A stretch of 64,000 nt of DNA from Enterobacter hormaechei ATCC 49162 (GCF_001875655.1 NZ_MKEQ01000001.1:1984001-2048000); one strand, 5' to 3'; shown: positions 1-14,734, counted from the stretch's first letter. Translations and numbers: made by a program. Notes: a model not told the origin generated them from the sequence alone.

Positions 1-336
1 TAAGGCTTCTCCAGGCTGTAATGCGCCGGAAAACGCGGCGTAGCGGGCTTTCCGTGCCTGCGCCTCAATACCCAGCCCTTCATCCTCAAGCGTAACGCGC
101 TCAACAATCAGCGGGATTGCCCACCCTGAGCACACCGCTTCGCAGTGCGCCACCCACTCGTCGGCATGTGGGCTTAAGCCGTGATGGATATGCATCGCCC
201 GCAGCTGGACGTCAGGCTCACGGTCACGCCAGAGTTTTAGACGGTGAAGCAATACGGTGGAATCCAGGCCACCGCTAAACCCCACCAGCAGCTGGCGGTA
301 GGGCGAAACGGCGTGCGCGATAGCGGGTAGGGTCAT
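1..336 (-). CDS. tilS: tRNA(Ile)-lysidine synthase TilS, N-terminal part (runs off window)
   Basis: Only the first 112 codons are inside the window; the gene continues past position 1. TilS ATP-dependently attaches lysine to C34 of tRNA-Ile(CAU), switching its codon from AUG to AUA. The N-terminal PP-loop SGGLDS is visible at residues 21-26, followed by the conserved [14 protein letters not shown] stretch and the EAQARKARY region typical of the N-type ATP pyrophosphatase fold. The ATG at 336 gives a start 20 residues before the loop, as in E. coli. It lies downstream of yaeR in the same direction, the E. coli order, with a terminator between them. Confidence 0.95.
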   Translation of the reverse strand, partial: MTLPAIAHAVSPYRQLLVGFSGGLDSTVLLHRLKLWRDREPDVQLRAMHIHHGLSPHADEWVAHCEAVCSGWAIPLIVERVTLEDEGLGIEAQARKARYAAFSGALQPGEAL

Positions 337-350
337 AGAAAATTACACAT

Positions 351-377
351 AAAAAATGCCCGAAGTGAACGGGCATT
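351..377 (-). terminator. Intrinsic terminator after yaeR
   Basis: On the minus strand, arms AATGCCCG and CGGGCATT (8 bp, 7-nt loop) are followed by a run of T. It lies between the yaeR stop (395) and the tilS start (336), so it should end yaeR transcription and leave tilS mostly to read-through or its own promoter. Confidence 0.75.
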
Positions 378-394
378 ATCACACAAGACGGTGA

Positions 395-784
395 TTACTG
401 CTGGTAAAGCTCCAGCGGAAGGCCGTCCGGATCGTTGAAAAAAGTGAAACGTTTATCGGTAAAGGGATCGACGCGAATCGCTTCACAGGCCACGCCGTGG
501 GCTTCCAGATGCTTTACCGCACTGTCCAGGTCATCGACGCTGAAGGCCAGGTGGCGCAGGCCGCAGGCTTCCGGGCGCGAAGGACGTGCTGGCGGGAAAG
601 GAAAAGAGAACAGTTCAATCACATATTGTCCGTTTAACGCCAGATCGCCTTTCCAGGAGTCGCGCTCCTCACGGTAGGCCTCGCTTAACAGCGTAAAGCC
701 GAGAACGTCGCAGTAGAACGCCTTACTTTTCGCGTAATCGTTGGCAATGATCGCAATATGATGAACAGCTTTTAAACCCAGCAT
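395..784 (-). CDS. yaeR: VOC-family (glyoxalase I-like) metalloprotein YaeR
   Basis: A 129-residue single-domain protein of the vicinal oxygen chelate superfamily. The paired beta-alpha-beta modules are recognisable: the first opens with LKAVHHIAIIANDY and the second with LRHLAFSVDDLD. Likely metal ligands are the N-terminal His (VHHIAI), the Glu of YVIELFSF, the His of RHLAF and the Glu of PLELYQ. The length matches E. coli YaeR, whose substrate is unknown; the true GloA is a different gene. It sits 66 bp downstream of ldcC in the same direction, so co-transcription is possible. Confidence 0.9.
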   Translation of the reverse strand: MLGLKAVHHIAIIANDYAKSKAFYCDVLGFTLLSEAYREERDSWKGDLALNGQYVIELFSFPFPPARPSRPEACGLRHLAFSVDDLDSAVKHLEAHGVACEAIRVDPFTDKRFTFFNDPDGLPLELYQQ

Positions 785-850
785 AGTTTCTCCTTTTTAT
801 GATGCCCAGAACGTTACAACCGACAACCTGCCCCTGGCAAGCGGCCCCTT

Positions 851-2983
851 TTATTTTAAGACTCTCACCCAGTACACGCCGTTATCATCGCGTTTCGCAC
901 CATGAATATCCGTCTCAAAACCGGGATAGTGGCGCCCCACCGAACAGAGCATCAGCAGGAAATCAAGCACCGCCCGGCTCTCCTCGGTGATCATCTCACC
1001 CGGCATCAGCAGCGGCACGCCCGGCGGATAAGGCAGGATCATGTTGGCCGACACGCGTCCGACCAGGTTCTCCAGCTCAACGGTTTCAACCTCCCCTTTT
1101 ACCTGGCGTTGCCACGCTCTGTGCGGCGTCAGCTTCATTTCCGGCAGGACATCAAATGCCTGCAACATCAGGCGCGGCAGATCATGCTGGCGGATCAGCC
1201 TGTGGATCCCCTGGGCCAGATCCTGAATACGCATGTTGCGGTAAAAGTCAGGATCTTCCGCGTAGAGATCAGGCAGCATATTCTTCACCCGCAGGTTCAG
1301 ATCGTATGCGCGCTTGAACTCCATCAGTCCGCGCAGCAGCCCCATCGCGCGGGTTTTATCGATCCCGATGCTGAACAGGAAGAGCAAATTATAGGGGCCG
1401 GTTTTCTCCACCACCACGCCGCGCTCATCGAGGAACTTCGCCACCAGCGCAGCCGGGATCCCCTCCTCACCCATCACGCCCTGCTCATCCATACCCGGCG
1501 TCAGGATCGTCACCTTAACCGGATCGAGGAACATATGGTCCGCATCCGCATCCCGGAAGCCGTGCCAGCTCTCCCCCGGCGCGACGGGCCAGCATTCTGC
1601 TTCATCAATCTCTTCCGGCTGCCAGATATCAAAGAACCAGCCGTCCGCTTCATCTTTAAGCCGCTGAACCTCTTTACGGAAATGCAGCGCCCGCTCGACC
1701 GAACGATTGATCAGGCGTTTACCCGGATTACCCCGCAGCATCGCCGCCGCCGTTTCGATGGACGCCACCAGCGGGTAGCTCGGCGACGTAGTGGTGTGCA
1801 TCATAAAGGCTTCGTTAAACGTATCCTCGTCGTACTCGCCTTTAATATGGATTAACGAAGCCTGCGAAAACGCGGCCAGCATTTTGTGCGTCGACTGCGT
1901 TTCGAAGAACACTTTGCCCGGCACCCGCTCGCCGCTCATCCCGCTTTTACCGGAATAAATCGGGTGGAAATTGGTATAAGGCACCCACGCAGAGTCAAAG
2001 TGGATCGACGGCACATCCAGCGTCTGCTTGATCCAGTTCGTGTTGTAAAGCAGCCCGTCATAGGTGGAATTGGTGATCACCGCATGGACGGGCCAGCTTG
2101 CCTCGGGGATCGCCGCGATCTTGGTTTCAATGGCGTCATGCGCGAACTCACGGCGAGGAATACCGCCGAGGATCCCCAGTGCATTACGCGTTGGCGACAG
2201 CCAGAGAGGCACCACGTCGCTCATCATCAGCAAATGCGCCAGTGATTTATGGCAGTTGCGGTCAATCAGCAGCGTACTGCCGGCAGGCGCGGCGTACATC
2301 CCGACGATTTTGTTCGAGGTTGAGGTACCGTTGGTCACCATGTAGCTTTGCTCGGCGCCAAAGGTACGGGCGATGTACTCTTCAGCTTCCAGATGCGGAC
2401 CGGTATGATCCAGCAGAGATCCCAGCTCGGTAACCGAAATCGACACATCCGCTTTCAGCGTGTTGCCGCCGAAGAAATCGTAGAACAGACATCCCACCGG
2501 ACTTTTTTGATAGGCCGTTCCCGCCATATGGCCTGGCGTACAGAAGGTGTACTTCCCTTCATTCACATAGGTGAACAGCGCGCGCGTAAACGGCGGTGTG
2601 ATGTTATCAAGGTATTCACCGGTGTACTGTTGAATGCGGGTCGCAATGTCCTCGGCAACGCCGAGTGAGTATTCGAAAAACCACAGCGCCATACGCATAT
2701 CGTGCGCGCTGACGTCCATGGTTGAGTGAGTGTTGATAAAGGCGTACAGCGGAAGATATTCGTTGAGCTTATTGATATCGCTGCACAACTCCATGTCGTA
2801 TTCGTCCCAGTCGAATATCACGCCACAGATACGCGGATTGTGTTCGATAAATTTCAGCAGGTCGGCGCTGTTTTGCGGCCATATCAGCTGATATCCGCGT
2901 GCTTTAAGGGCTTGCTCCAGCTCCTTGATAGGTTCGTCTTTATAAAAGACGCCGTGTGGCCCCATGATGGCAATGATGTTCAT
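851..2983 (-). CDS. ldcC: Lysine decarboxylase, constitutive type LdcC
   Basis: A PLP-dependent fold-I decarboxylase converting lysine to cadaverine plus CO2 in the cytoplasm. The 710-residue protein begins with the wing domain (MNIIAIMGPHGVFYKDEPI), followed by the PLP core with the TSTSNKIV phosphate-binding region and the STHKML motif, whose Lys (about residue 367) forms the Schiff base. It ends at RVLK, three residues short of the E. coli LdcC end. I call it LdcC rather than CadA because it follows accA (E. coli context) and no cadB antiporter or cadC regulator gene is beside it. The ATG at 2983 has a GGAGG-type site just upstream. Confidence 0.95.
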   Translation of the reverse strand: MNIIAIMGPHGVFYKDEPIKELEQALKARGYQLIWPQNSADLLKFIEHNPRICGVIFDWDEYDMELCSDINKLNEYLPLYAFINTHSTMDVSAHDMRMALWFFEYSLGVAEDIATRIQQYTGEYLDNITPPFTRALFTYVNEGKYTFCTPGHMAGTAYQKSPVGCLFYDFFGGNTLKADVSISVTELGSLLDHTGPHLEAEEYIARTFGAEQSYMVTNGTSTSNKIVGMYAAPAGSTLLIDRNCHKSLAHLLMMSDVVPLWLSPTRNALGILGGIPRREFAHDAIETKIAAIPEASWPVHAVITNSTYDGLLYNTNWIKQTLDVPSIHFDSAWVPYTNFHPIYSGKSGMSGERVPGKVFFETQSTHKMLAAFSQASLIHIKGEYDEDTFNEAFMMHTTTSPSYPLVASIETAAAMLRGNPGKRLINRSVERALHFRKEVQRLKDEADGWFFDIWQPEEIDEAECWPVAPGESWHGFRDADADHMFLDPVKVTILTPGMDEQGVMGEEGIPAALVAKFLDERGVVVEKTGPYNLLFLFSIGIDKTRAMGLLRGLMEFKRAYDLNLRVKNMLPDLYAEDPDFYRNMRIQDLAQGIHRLIRQHDLPRLMLQAFDVLPEMKLTPHRAWQRQVKGEVETVELENLVGRVSANMILPYPPGVPLLMPGEMITEESRAVLDFLLMLCSVGRHYPGFETDIHGAKRDDNGVYWVRVLK

Positions 2984-3038
2984 GGTTTACCTCCTTGAAA
3001 AACATCAGATAAGCATAGTTAAGGTAAACGGCAGGTAT

Positions 3039-3067
3039 AAAAAAAGCCGCAACAATGTGCGGCTTTT
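3039..3067 (-). terminator. Intrinsic terminator after accA
   Basis: Minus-strand hairpin with AAAAGCCGC and GCGGCTTTT arms and a long T run, 17 nt past the accA stop. It separates the accA transcript from ldcC. Confidence 0.85.
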
Positions 3068-3083
3068 AGGATAATTGTGAGGC

Positions 3084-4043
3084 TTACGCGTAACCGTAGG
3101 TCATCAGACGCTGATAACGACGGTTGAGCAGATCTTCTTTGCTCAGCACGTCCAGGTCCGCCAGGTCTGCCAGCAGCTGTGCTTTCAGGGAAGCCGCCAT
3201 CACTTCCGGCTTACGGTGTGCGCCACCCAGTGGTTCAGGGATAACGGTGTCGATCAGCTTCAGCTCTTTCAGACGCGGGGCAATGATGCCCATCGCTTCC
3301 GCAGCCAGTGGCGCTTTATCGGCGCTTTTCCACAGAATGGAGGCACAGCCTTCCGGAGAGATAACGGAATAGGTGCTGTACTGTAGCATATTCACTTTAT
3401 CGCCCACGCCAATGGCCAGCGCACCGCCGGAACCACCTTCACCGATAACGGTACAGATGACCGGCACGCTCAGGCGAGACATCTCACGCAGGTTGCGTGC
3501 GATGGCTTCAGACTGACCGCGCTCTTCCGCGCCAACACCCGGGTAAGCACCCGGCGTGTCGATGAAAGTGATGATTGGCATATTGAAACGCTCAGCCATC
3601 TCCATCAGACGCAGGGCCTTACGGTAGCCTTCTGGTGCTGGCATACCGAAGTTACGACGGATTTTCTCTTTGGTTTCACGGCCTTTCTGGTGACCAATGA
3701 TCATCACCGGACGTCCATCCAGACGCGCGATCCCACCGACGATAGCTTTATCGTCAGCGTATGCGCGGTCGCCTGCCAGTTCGTCAAATTCGTCAAACGC
3801 CAGGCGGACATAATCCAGGGTGTACGGACGCTGTGGATGACGCGCCAGCTGGGCGATCTGCCATGCGCCGAGATCGGCAAAGATTTTGCGCGTCAGTTCT
3901 ACGCTTTTTTCGCGCAGACGATGCACTTCTTCGTCGATGTTAATATCCAGTTTTTCATCCTGACGGCTTACGGCTGTCAGAGAATCGATTTTCGCTTCCA
4001 GCTCTGCAATCGGCTGTTCGAAATCAAGGAAATTCAGACTCAT
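3084..4043 (-). CDS. accA: Acetyl-CoA carboxylase, carboxyltransferase alpha subunit
   Basis: A 319-residue subunit that pairs with AccD to transfer the carboxyl group from biotin-BCCP to acetyl-CoA, the first committed step of fatty acid synthesis. It has the full family length, starts [16 protein letters not shown] and contains the crotonase-fold core with the [18 protein letters not shown] and [15 protein letters not shown] oxyanion-hole segments around residues 160-215. It lies 12 bp downstream of dnaE in the same direction, the E. coli arrangement, so it can be read from the lpx-dnaE transcript. Confidence 0.98.
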   Translation of the reverse strand: MSLNFLDFEQPIAELEAKIDSLTAVSRQDEKLDINIDEEVHRLREKSVELTRKIFADLGAWQIAQLARHPQRPYTLDYVRLAFDEFDELAGDRAYADDKAIVGGIARLDGRPVMIIGHQKGRETKEKIRRNFGMPAPEGYRKALRLMEMAERFNMPIITFIDTPGAYPGVGAEERGQSEAIARNLREMSRLSVPVICTVIGEGGSGGALAIGVGDKVNMLQYSTYSVISPEGCASILWKSADKAPLAAEAMGIIAPRLKELKLIDTVIPEPLGGAHRKPEVMAASLKAQLLADLADLDVLSKEDLLNRRYQRLMTYGYA

Positions 4044-4055
4044 AGTATTCCTGTA

Positions 4056-7538
<3,483 letters not shown>

Positions 7539-7576
7539 CTTCAGATCCCGCGTTACTTAATTGCTTGCGTCTTGAT

Positions 7577-8173
7577 TCAGGACACCAGTCCCAGCGCGCG
7601 TTTCACCGGGCCAAAGCTGCGCCGATGATGTTCAGTTGCGCCATGTTCAGCCAGCTTTTCCAGATGGAAAGCCGTTGGATATCCCTTGTGCTGGGCGAAA
7701 CCATACGCGGGATAAGTGAGGTCCAGCGCGGCCATTTCGGCATCGCGCGTCACTTTGGCAATGATTGACGCCGCACTGATTTCTGCGACGCGGCTATCGC
7801 CTTTTACAACAGCCATTGAAGGCATCGGCAGCGCCGGGCAACGATTACCGTCGATCAGCACATATTCAGGCACAATCTTCAGACCAGCAACGGCACGCTG
7901 CATCGCCAGCATGGTGGCATGCAGAATATTCAGATCGTCGATCTCTTCCGGCTCTGCGCGCCCGAGACTCCAGGCCAGCGCCTTCTCTTTAATTTCATCG
8001 AACAGCGCCAGGCGACGCTTTTCGCTCAGTTTTTTCGAGTCGTTCAGGCCAACGATCGGGCGGGCTGGATCGAGGATCACCGCCGCGGTCACAACGGCAC
8101 CGACTAACGGGCCACGACCGACTTCATCCACACCAGCAACGAGGTGGGTATGGGGATAAATAAATTCCATCAT
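7577..8173 (-). CDS. rnhB: Ribonuclease HII
   Basis: A 198-residue RNase H type 2 that nicks DNA at embedded ribonucleotides. The N-terminal [17 protein letters not shown] carries the first Asp-Glu pair and the GRG substrate-reading motif; VLIDGN supplies the third acidic residue, and the [13 protein letters not shown] block the family motif with the last Asp. It overlaps the 3' end of lpxB by 4 bp (ATGA type), so translation is probably coupled within the lpx operon. Confidence 0.97.
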   Translation of the reverse strand: MMEFIYPHTHLVAGVDEVGRGPLVGAVVTAAVILDPARPIVGLNDSKKLSEKRRLALFDEIKEKALAWSLGRAEPEEIDDLNILHATMLAMQRAVAGLKIVPEYVLIDGNRCPALPMPSMAVVKGDSRVAEISAASIIAKVTRDAEMAALDLTYPAYGFAQHKGYPTAFHLEKLAEHGATEHHRRSFGPVKRALGLVS

Positions 8174-9318
8174 TGTGCTAACTCCAGCACCGCATCGGCC
8201 GCCTGCTCATCAGCATTACAGCGGATCAGTTGATGCAGTTCGCGGAAGGTATCGTGCATCTGGTGACTGGTTTTACCGTTGGCGAGCAGCGGCAGTAATG
8301 CCTCCGCCAGCGCCTGCGGCTGGCATTCATCTTGCAAAAGCTCTTTCACCAGCTCGCGACCCGCAAGCAGGTTTGGCAGGGATACGTAATCTGTTTTTAC
8401 CAGACGCTTTGCCAGCCAGAAGGTAAAGGGCTTCATGCGATAGCCGACCACCATCGGGCATTTCGCCAGCATACACTCCAGCGCAGCCGTACCAGAGGCC
8501 AGCAGTGCGGCATCGCTCGCAAACATCGCTTCCCGCCCTTTCCCGTCCAGCAGGCGGACGTGAAGATCCGGGGCGACATCGGCCTTGATACGCTCAAACT
8601 GCTCGCGGCGTTTGGCATTCACCAGCGGCACGACCACTTCAAGATCGGGGTACGTCTTGCGAAGAATCTGCGCCGTTTTCAGGAAATCGGCACTGAGCAT
8701 TTCAACTTCCGCACCCCGGCTTCCCGGCAGCAGCGCCAGACAGTGCACATCATGCGGAATGCCCAGTGCGTCACGCGCGGCGTTTTTATCCGGATCCAGC
8801 GGCATGGCATCCGCCATGGTATGACCGATAAAACGGCACGGAACATTAAATCTGTCGTAAAACGCTTTTTCGAAAGGCAGAAAAGCCAGCACCAGATTGG
8901 TGGACCGTCCGATTTTGAAAACGCGTTTCTGTCGCCACGCCCACACGGACGGACTGACGTAATGGATCGTTTTGATCCCCTGCTTTTTCAGGTTCCCTTC
9001 AAGGGTAATATTGAAATCAGGCGCATCAATGCCGACAAACACATCGGGCTTGAGGTCGGTAAAACGGCGGGTAAGGTCGGCGCGGATATGCAGCAGGCGG
9101 CGCAGGCGGCCCAGCACCTCGACGATGCCCATCACGGCCAGCTCTTCCATTTCGTACCAGGCTTCACAGCCTTCGGCCTGCATCAGCGGCCCAGCCACGC
9201 CCACAAAGCGGGCATTGGGTACACGGGCTTTAAGCGCGCGGATAAGACCTGCACCAAGAATATCGCCGGAGGTTTCTCCGGCGACCAGGGCGATGGTAAG
9301 CGGACGACTGTCGACCAT
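8170..9318 (-). CDS. lpxB: Lipid-A-disaccharide synthase LpxB
   Basis: A 382-residue GT19 glycosyltransferase joining UDP-diacylglucosamine and lipid X to make the lipid A disaccharide at the inner-membrane face. Recognisable blocks are the N-terminal [27 protein letters not shown], the [18 protein letters not shown] stretch and [12 protein letters not shown] in the UDP-binding half. The ATG at 9318 shares one base with the lpxA stop, and the 3' end overlaps rnhB, giving the tightly coupled lpxA-lpxB-rnhB order of enterobacteria. Confidence 0.98.
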   Translation of the reverse strand: MVDSRPLTIALVAGETSGDILGAGLIRALKARVPNARFVGVAGPLMQAEGCEAWYEMEELAVMGIVEVLGRLRRLLHIRADLTRRFTDLKPDVFVGIDAPDFNITLEGNLKKQGIKTIHYVSPSVWAWRQKRVFKIGRSTNLVLAFLPFEKAFYDRFNVPCRFIGHTMADAMPLDPDKNAARDALGIPHDVHCLALLPGSRGAEVEMLSADFLKTAQILRKTYPDLEVVVPLVNAKRREQFERIKADVAPDLHVRLLDGKGREAMFASDAALLASGTAALECMLAKCPMVVGYRMKPFTFWLAKRLVKTDYVSLPNLLAGRELVKELLQDECQPQALAEALLPLLANGKTSHQMHDTFRELHQLIRCNADEQAADAVLELAQ

Positions 9319-10106
9319 TAACGAATCAGACCACGGGTTGAACGTTCAAAGAATTCCATGAACGTTTTCACTTCAGGGTGCTTATTCGCCAGCTCGGCAA
9401 TTTCCGGCTTAGCCTCTTCCAGCGTTTTACCGCTACGGTACAGCAATTTGTACGCGTTGCGGATCGCGGTAATTGCTTCGCGGCTGAAGCCACGACGCTT
9501 GAGGCCTTCAATGTTCACGCCAAACGGCGTGGCATGGTTGCCCTGCGCAATCACAAACGGTGGGACGTCCTGCGCCACACCGGAGCATCCGCCGACCATC
9601 ACGTGTGCACCAATGATGCAGAACTGATGGACTGCGGTCATGCCGCCAATAATCGCGAAATCATCGACCGATACGTGTCCCGCCAGCGTTGCGTTGTTGG
9701 CGAGAATACAGCGGCTACCCACGGTACAGTCATGCGCAATATGCGCATTAACCATAAACAGGTTGTCGCTGCCCACCTTCGTCAATCCACCGCCTTGCGT
9801 TGTACCACGATGAATGGTGACGCTTTCGCGAATGCGGTTACGATCGCCGATTTCCACGCGGGTCGGTTCGCCAGCATACTTAAGATCCTGGTTAACTTCG
9901 CCGATGGAGGCGAACTGATAGATCTCATTGTTGCAGCCAATGGTGGTATGACCATTCACGACAACGTGAGATTTCAGTACTGTACCCTCACCAATTTCGA
10001 CATGGGGTCCAACAATACAAAACGGGCCAATGTGGACGTTAGCGCCAATGATGGCACCCGTTTCCACAATGGCGGTAGGATGAATAAAGGCGGATTTATC
10101 AATCAC
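9318..10106 (-). CDS. lpxA: UDP-N-acetylglucosamine acyltransferase LpxA
   Basis: The first enzyme of lipid A synthesis, transferring 3-hydroxymyristoyl from ACP to UDP-GlcNAc. The 262-residue protein is a left-handed parallel beta helix built from hexapeptide repeats (I/V-G-x-x-x-x pattern, residues about 1-190). It carries the conserved [13 protein letters not shown] segment with the catalytic His (near residue 125 in the family) and the helical C-terminal tail used in trimerisation. It begins 3 bp after the fabZ stop, so fabZ-lpxA-lpxB are translationally clustered. Confidence 0.98.
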   Translation of the reverse strand: MIDKSAFIHPTAIVETGAIIGANVHIGPFCIVGPHVEIGEGTVLKSHVVVNGHTTIGCNNEIYQFASIGEVNQDLKYAGEPTRVEIGDRNRIRESVTIHRGTTQGGGLTKVGSDNLFMVNAHIAHDCTVGSRCILANNATLAGHVSVDDFAIIGGMTAVHQFCIIGAHVMVGGCSGVAQDVPPFVIAQGNHATPFGVNIEGLKRRGFSREAITAIRNAYKLLYRSGKTLEEAKPEIAELANKHPEVKTFMEFFERSTRGLIR

Positions 10107-10109
10107 GTA

Positions 10110-10565
10110 TCAGGCCTCCCGGCTACGCGCACACATCATTGTCGCTTCGCAAACAACTTTGCCGTCAACCATAGCTACGCCTTTGAAGCGAGTCAGGCCG
10201 CGACGCGTTTTTTCAAAAGTGACTTCCATGATCATTTGATCACCAGGCACGACCGGACGCTTGAAGCGCGCTTCATCGATACCCGCGAAGTAATAGAGTT
10301 CACCCGGCTCCAGTTTACCTACGCTTTTAAACGCCAGAATACCGGTTGCCTGTGCCATCGCTTCCAGGATCAACACACCCGGGAAGATAGGCTTACCAGG
10401 GAAGTGCCCCTGGAAGAACGGCTCGTTAACGGAGACATTTTTCACTGCGCGCAGAAAACGACCTTCTTCAAAATCCAGCACACGGTCTACCAGTAAAAAC
10501 GGATAGCGGTGCGGCAGAAGTTCTAAAATCTCTTCAATATGCAGAGTATGAGTGTCAGTAGTCAA
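10110..10565 (-). CDS. fabZ: 3-hydroxyacyl-ACP dehydratase FabZ, TTG start
   Basis: A 151-residue hot-dog-fold dehydratase of the type II fatty acid elongation cycle. It competes with LpxA for 3-hydroxymyristoyl-ACP, which explains the linkage. I place the start at the TTG at 10565 ([13 protein letters not shown]) because AGGAAGAG lies a few bases upstream and this gives the E. coli FabZ length, itself TTG-started. An in-frame upstream ATG at 10628 would add 21 residues with no family counterpart. [11 protein letters not shown] and the active-site His of [20 protein letters not shown] are intact. Confidence 0.96.
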   Translation of the reverse strand: MTTDTHTLHIEEILELLPHRYPFLLVDRVLDFEEGRFLRAVKNVSVNEPFFQGHFPGKPIFPGVLILEAMAQATGILAFKSVGKLEPGELYYFAGIDEARFKRPVVPGDQMIMEVTFEKTRRGLTRFKGVAMVDGKVVCEATMMCARSREA

Positions 10566-10669
10566 AATACTCTTCCTGTCAAATGTACTAAGTAGCAATA
10601 ATAACACGGCCTGCCGGTTTATAAACAAAGCCGACAGGCCGGGAAATTTAGCGTTAAACGGATGAACGC

Positions 10670-11695
10670 TTAGTCTTGTTGATCGATTTTGCGCTCAATC
10701 GCTTTGAGTCGCTTGCTCATATCATCAATATTCATCACCAGTGCAGCTGTTTTACGCCATACCTTGTTCGGTTGCAGCGGAATACCTGAGGAATAAACGC
10801 CAGGCTCAGTGATTGGACGCATCACCATGCCCATCCCCGTCACCGTGACTTTGTCGCATATTTCCATATGGCCATTGATCACGCTGGCACCGCCAATCAT
10901 GCAGTAACGGCCAATTTTCAGGCTGCCTGCCATGATAACACCACCCGCAACTGCGGTATTGTCGCCAATCACAACGTTATGTGCAATCTGGCACTGATTA
11001 TCTATGATAACACCGTTACCAATAATGGTGTCGTCAAGCGCACCACGGTCGATGGTTGTGCAAGCGCCGATCTCAACACGATCGCCAATAATCACGCGAC
11101 CCAATTGAGGGATCTTAACCCAGTTACCCCGATCGTTGGCGTAACCGAATCCGTCAGAACCAATCACCGTGCTGGACTGTACGAGGCAATTCTCGCCAAT
11201 CTCAACCTCATGGTAGACAGAAACATTGGCCCACAGACGAGTCCCTGCGCCAATTTTCGTATTTTTTCCAACAAAGCAGCCAGGACCAATCACCACGTTA
11301 TCACCCAGCACTACGCCGGACTCGATAACGGCGTTTGCGCCGATTGCTACGTTGTTACCCAGCTGAGCCGTCGGATCAATCGCAGCACTGGCTGCAATGT
11401 TCTGTGCCGGCTGCGGCGTGGTATCAAGAATTTGAGCCATGCGCGCATAGGTCAGGTAGGGATTTTTCACTACCAGTGCAGCGCCAGAGGCAAACGGAAG
11501 ATCGTCCTGCGTCAGAACAACGGCAGACGCCTGGCACTGGGCCAGGTGTTCACGGTACTTAGGGCTTACCATGAAGGTAATAGTGCCTGCTTTAGCAGAT
11601 TGCATGGACGCAACAGCGGTGATGACGATATCGCCATCACCGTGTAATTCTGCATCCAACTGCTGAGCTAAATCAGCCAGTCGAATTGAAGGCAT
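10670..11695 (-). CDS. lpxD: UDP-3-O-acylglucosamine N-acyltransferase LpxD
   Basis: The third lipid A enzyme, adding the second 3-hydroxymyristoyl chain to the 2-amino group. It has 341 residues, as in E. coli. An N-terminal uridine-binding domain (about 1-100) precedes a hexapeptide-repeat left-handed beta helix ([20 protein letters not shown] and similar turns), with the catalytic-His region [13 protein letters not shown] and a C-terminal helix ending [11 protein letters not shown]. It starts 3 bp after the skp stop and lies upstream of fabZ, the conserved bamA-skp-lpxD-fabZ-lpxAB order. Confidence 0.98.
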   Translation of the reverse strand: MPSIRLADLAQQLDAELHGDGDIVITAVASMQSAKAGTITFMVSPKYREHLAQCQASAVVLTQDDLPFASGAALVVKNPYLTYARMAQILDTTPQPAQNIAASAAIDPTAQLGNNVAIGANAVIESGVVLGDNVVIGPGCFVGKNTKIGAGTRLWANVSVYHEVEIGENCLVQSSTVIGSDGFGYANDRGNWVKIPQLGRVIIGDRVEIGACTTIDRGALDDTIIGNGVIIDNQCQIAHNVVIGDNTAVAGGVIMAGSLKIGRYCMIGGASVINGHMEICDKVTVTGMGMVMRPITEPGVYSSGIPLQPNKVWRKTAALVMNIDDMSKRLKAIERKIDQQD

Positions 11696-11698
11696 TAC

Positions 11699-12193
11699 TT
11701 ATTTAACCTGTTTCAGAACATCAGCGGTGATGTCTTTAACATCGCTGCTGTTGAATGCAACGGCGTTCGCATCAACAACCAGATCGATGCTCTGATCGGC
11801 TGCTACTGCTTTAACGGCAGACTGAATACGCGTCACCAGTTTGCCACGCTCTTCGTTAGAACGACGCTGACGATCCTGCTCGAAAGCCTGCGCTTTCTGA
11901 GAGAAGGTCTGGCGCTGAGACATGACATCTTTTTCCAGTTTGCTGCGCTCGCTCGCTTTCATGGTAGAACCATCACGCTGAAGACGCTGCATCTTGGACT
12001 GAAGATCACCTTCCATACGTTGCAGTTCGCTCGCACGGCCTTTGAATTCGTTTTCCAGCGTTGCAGAAACACCGGTTTTCTGTGCAACTTGCTGGAACAA
12101 ATTACCCATGTTGACGATTGCAATTTTGTCCGCTGCCTGAGCAGAAGTTGCCATCGCTAAACCGAGACCTGCAGCTAATAACCACTTTTTCAC
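11699..12193 (-). CDS. skp: Periplasmic chaperone Skp (OmpH family)
   Basis: A jellyfish-shaped trimeric holdase that carries unfolded outer-membrane proteins across the periplasm to BamA. The signal peptide [20 protein letters not shown] is followed by the mature start ADKIAIVNM; the middle is a long charged coiled coil (about residues 50-125) and the end, [14 protein letters not shown], is family-typical. At 164 residues it is three longer than E. coli Skp, with the extra residues in the coiled-coil tip ([14 protein letters not shown]). It lies 123 bp downstream of bamA. Confidence 0.97.
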   Translation of the reverse strand: MKKWLLAAGLGLAMATSAQAADKIAIVNMGNLFQQVAQKTGVSATLENEFKGRASELQRMEGDLQSKMQRLQRDGSTMKASERSKLEKDVMSQRQTFSQKAQAFEQDRQRRSNEERGKLVTRIQSAVKAVAADQSIDLVVDANAVAFNSSDVKDITADVLKQVK

Positions 12194-12316
12194 AATTAAC
12201 TCCTTACCATCCCATTGGCACCCGAGGGGTGCCGTTCTTTGCGTGGCAAGGCGACCGTTTTACCGATCGCCGGTTGTCAGCGCTACACTGCCAACGCATT
12301 CCATTGCAGCGGATTA

Positions 12317-14734
12317 TTACCAGGTTTTACCAATGTTAAACTGGAACTGCTCCGCTTTGTCTCCATCGTATTTCTTAAACGGCTGGGCGTAAGAGAAGAC
12401 CAACGGCCCCAGCGGTGACATCCATTGTAATGCGATACCTGCGGACATGCGAATGTTGCCCGGATCGCTGTAGTCTGGCACACCAGCTGCACGCATCTGG
12501 GCGGTGTTCTCCCAGTTGGTGTCCCACACCGTACCTGCGTCCATAAAGAAGGAGGTACGCACAGAGTTCGCATACTTGTCGCTGATAAACGGCGTCGGCG
12601 TGATGAACTCGAGGCTCGCCACGGCCATAGCGTTACCGCCTACCGCATCATCAGAGCTACATACTTGCTTAGGATCACGGCTTGCGCAGTTATCTTCGTC
12701 ATTACCGCCGTAATAAACCGCTTTCGGACCAATGTTATTGGACTGGAAGCCACGCACGGTGCTTGAACCACCGGCGTAGAAGTTCTCATAGAACGGCAGC
12801 TCTTTGCTTCCGATACCGTCACCATAACCCCAACGGGTACGACCCAGAACGACCCACTTGTGATCTTCATCAATTGGGAAGTAGGACGCCGTATCCAGCG
12901 TGACCTTGTAGAACTCGTTATCCGAGCCAGGGATAGTCACTTTACCGTTCAGGTTGACGCGTGAACCTTCCGTCGGGAAGTAACCACGGTCAAGACGGTT
13001 GTAGGTCCAACCGTAGTTGAAGGTGAAGTCATCCGCGGCGAAACCGTTGTCATCGCTGGAGGTACTCGCCGACTGACCGATGGAGTCCAGATAACGCCAC
13101 ATCGCCACCTGCGGTTGCATGTTGGACAGGTCGTTGTGCACGTACCCTAAACCTGCACGCAGGGTGTTGTATTCGTTAACCGGGAAGCCGAGCGTACCAT
13201 CCAGACCGTAACTCTTGTTGGTATACGAGGAGAGGTCCGCGTCGTCCGCTTTAAAGTCGTTATAGAAGATACGACCGCCCAGGCTTACACCGTCTACGGT
13301 GAAGTATGGGTTGGTAACGGAGAACTCAGAGTAGGTCTGGTAGTCGTTTTTCGTCCCGTTGATACCGACAGAGTAGCCTGTACCCAGCCAGTTATCCTGC
13401 TGAACACCGACCTGGAAGCTCACGCCACTTTCAGTACCGTAACCAATACCGAAGTTGAAGCTACCGGTATTACGTTCTTTAACTTTATAGACGACATCAA
13501 CCTGATCCGGACGACCCGGTACACGCTGAGTATCGGTATCGACCGTTTCGAAGTAGCCCAGACGGTTCAGACGCTCTTTACCCTGGTCTACCAGATCGCT
13601 TCCCAGCCATGCCCCTTCCATCTGGCGCATTTCACGGCGCAGAACAGAATCTTTAGAGGTGTCGTTACCTTCGAAGCGGATCTTACGCACGTAGAAACGG
13701 TTGCCCGCATCAACGTTAATGTGAAGCTTAACGGTTTTATCCGTGTCGTTAATTTCCGGCTGCGTTTGCACACGCGGATACGCATAACCATAACGGCCGA
13801 GCAGCTTCTTAATGCTGTCTTCCATTTTGGTGACTTTAGATCCGCTATACAGATCGCCCGGCTGAATTTTGGTCAGCGATTCAATTTCAGCTGAATGCCC
13901 TGCCAGGTTGCCGCTGACTTCAACACCCGAAAGCGTGTACTTATCGCCTTCTGTGATGTTAACGGTAATGTAGATACCTTTCTTGTCCGGAGTCAGACTC
14001 ACCTGAGTTGAATCGATGTTGAAACGGGCGTAACCGCGATCCAGATAGTAGCTGCGCAGGGTTTCAAGGTCACCCGCCAGTTTCTGTTTCTGGTATTTAC
14101 GATCGCCCACCACGTTCCACCACGGCACTTCGTCACGCAGCTGGAAGTTGGAGATCAGTTCGTCGGTGCTGAACGCGTGGTTACCCACGATGTTGATTTG
14201 CTGGATCTTCGCAGAAACACCTTCCTGGAAGACCAGTTTCAGATCAACACGGTTACGTGGCAGCGGTGTAACAACCGCTTTAACGCTCGCGCTGTATTTA
14301 CCGACGCTGTAGTAGAAGTCTTCCAGACCTTTTTCAATGTCTGCAAGGGTTGTGCGGTCCAGAGATTCCCCCACACGAACACCCGATGCCTCAAGGTTCT
14401 GCTTGAGCATGTCATCTTTCACCGATTTGTTACCGGAGAAAGTGATGCTGGCAATCGTTGGACGTTCTTTTACCTGAACCACCAGCGTATCACCATCGCG
14501 CAGGACGCGGACGTCCTCAAAGTTGCCAGTGGCAAACAGAGCACGGATGGTGTTACTGATATCTTCATCATTAACCGTATCGCCGGGGCGCACAGGCATA
14601 CTGAGGAGGGCCGCACCAACGGCGACACGCTGAAGGCCTTCGAAATGAATATCTTTCACTACGAACCCGTCAGCACCGTATACGGTCGCGCTGCTAAACA
14701 GCAGCGACGCTATGAGCAACTTTTTCATCGCCAT
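12317..14734 (-). CDS. bamA: Outer-membrane protein assembly factor BamA
   Basis: The Omp85-family core of the BAM complex, which inserts beta-barrel proteins into the outer membrane. The signal peptide is [20 protein letters not shown], then ADGFVVKDI starts the first of five POTRA domains (about residues 21-420). A 16-strand barrel follows, with the conserved VRGF tip motif of loop 6 ([10 protein letters not shown]) and the C-terminal GKTW signature. It is 805 residues against about 810 in E. coli; the difference lies mainly in extracellular loop 6, after NIGPKAVYY, with a cysteine pair kept. It is downstream of rseP. Confidence 0.98.
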   Translation of the reverse strand: MAMKKLLIASLLFSSATVYGADGFVVKDIHFEGLQRVAVGAALLSMPVRPGDTVNDEDISNTIRALFATGNFEDVRVLRDGDTLVVQVKERPTIASITFSGNKSVKDDMLKQNLEASGVRVGESLDRTTLADIEKGLEDFYYSVGKYSASVKAVVTPLPRNRVDLKLVFQEGVSAKIQQINIVGNHAFSTDELISNFQLRDEVPWWNVVGDRKYQKQKLAGDLETLRSYYLDRGYARFNIDSTQVSLTPDKKGIYITVNITEGDKYTLSGVEVSGNLAGHSAEIESLTKIQPGDLYSGSKVTKMEDSIKKLLGRYGYAYPRVQTQPEINDTDKTVKLHINVDAGNRFYVRKIRFEGNDTSKDSVLRREMRQMEGAWLGSDLVDQGKERLNRLGYFETVDTDTQRVPGRPDQVDVVYKVKERNTGSFNFGIGYGTESGVSFQVGVQQDNWLGTGYSVGINGTKNDYQTYSEFSVTNPYFTVDGVSLGGRIFYNDFKADDADLSSYTNKSYGLDGTLGFPVNEYNTLRAGLGYVHNDLSNMQPQVAMWRYLDSIGQSASTSSDDNGFAADDFTFNYGWTYNRLDRGYFPTEGSRVNLNGKVTIPGSDNEFYKVTLDTASYFPIDEDHKWVVLGRTRWGYGDGIGSKELPFYENFYAGGSSTVRGFQSNNIGPKAVYYGGNDEDNCASRDPKQVCSSDDAVGGNAMAVASLEFITPTPFISDKYANSVRTSFFMDAGTVWDTNWENTAQMRAAGVPDYSDPGNIRMSAGIALQWMSPLGPLVFSYAQPFKKYDGDKAEQFQFNIGKTW

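Noticed and set aside
902..1855. Long rightward open frame opposite ldcC
   Set aside because: It lies wholly antisense to a conserved gene, has Arg/His-rich composition typical of a shadow frame and no recognisable domain.
9378..10496. 372-codon rightward frame opposite lpxA and fabZ
   Set aside because: It spans two genuine genes and their junction; it is a by-product of codon bias on the other strand.
12249..12271. Hairpin GGCGACC...GATCGCC between bamA and skp
   Set aside because: The stem is imperfect and has no T tract; too weak to call a terminator.
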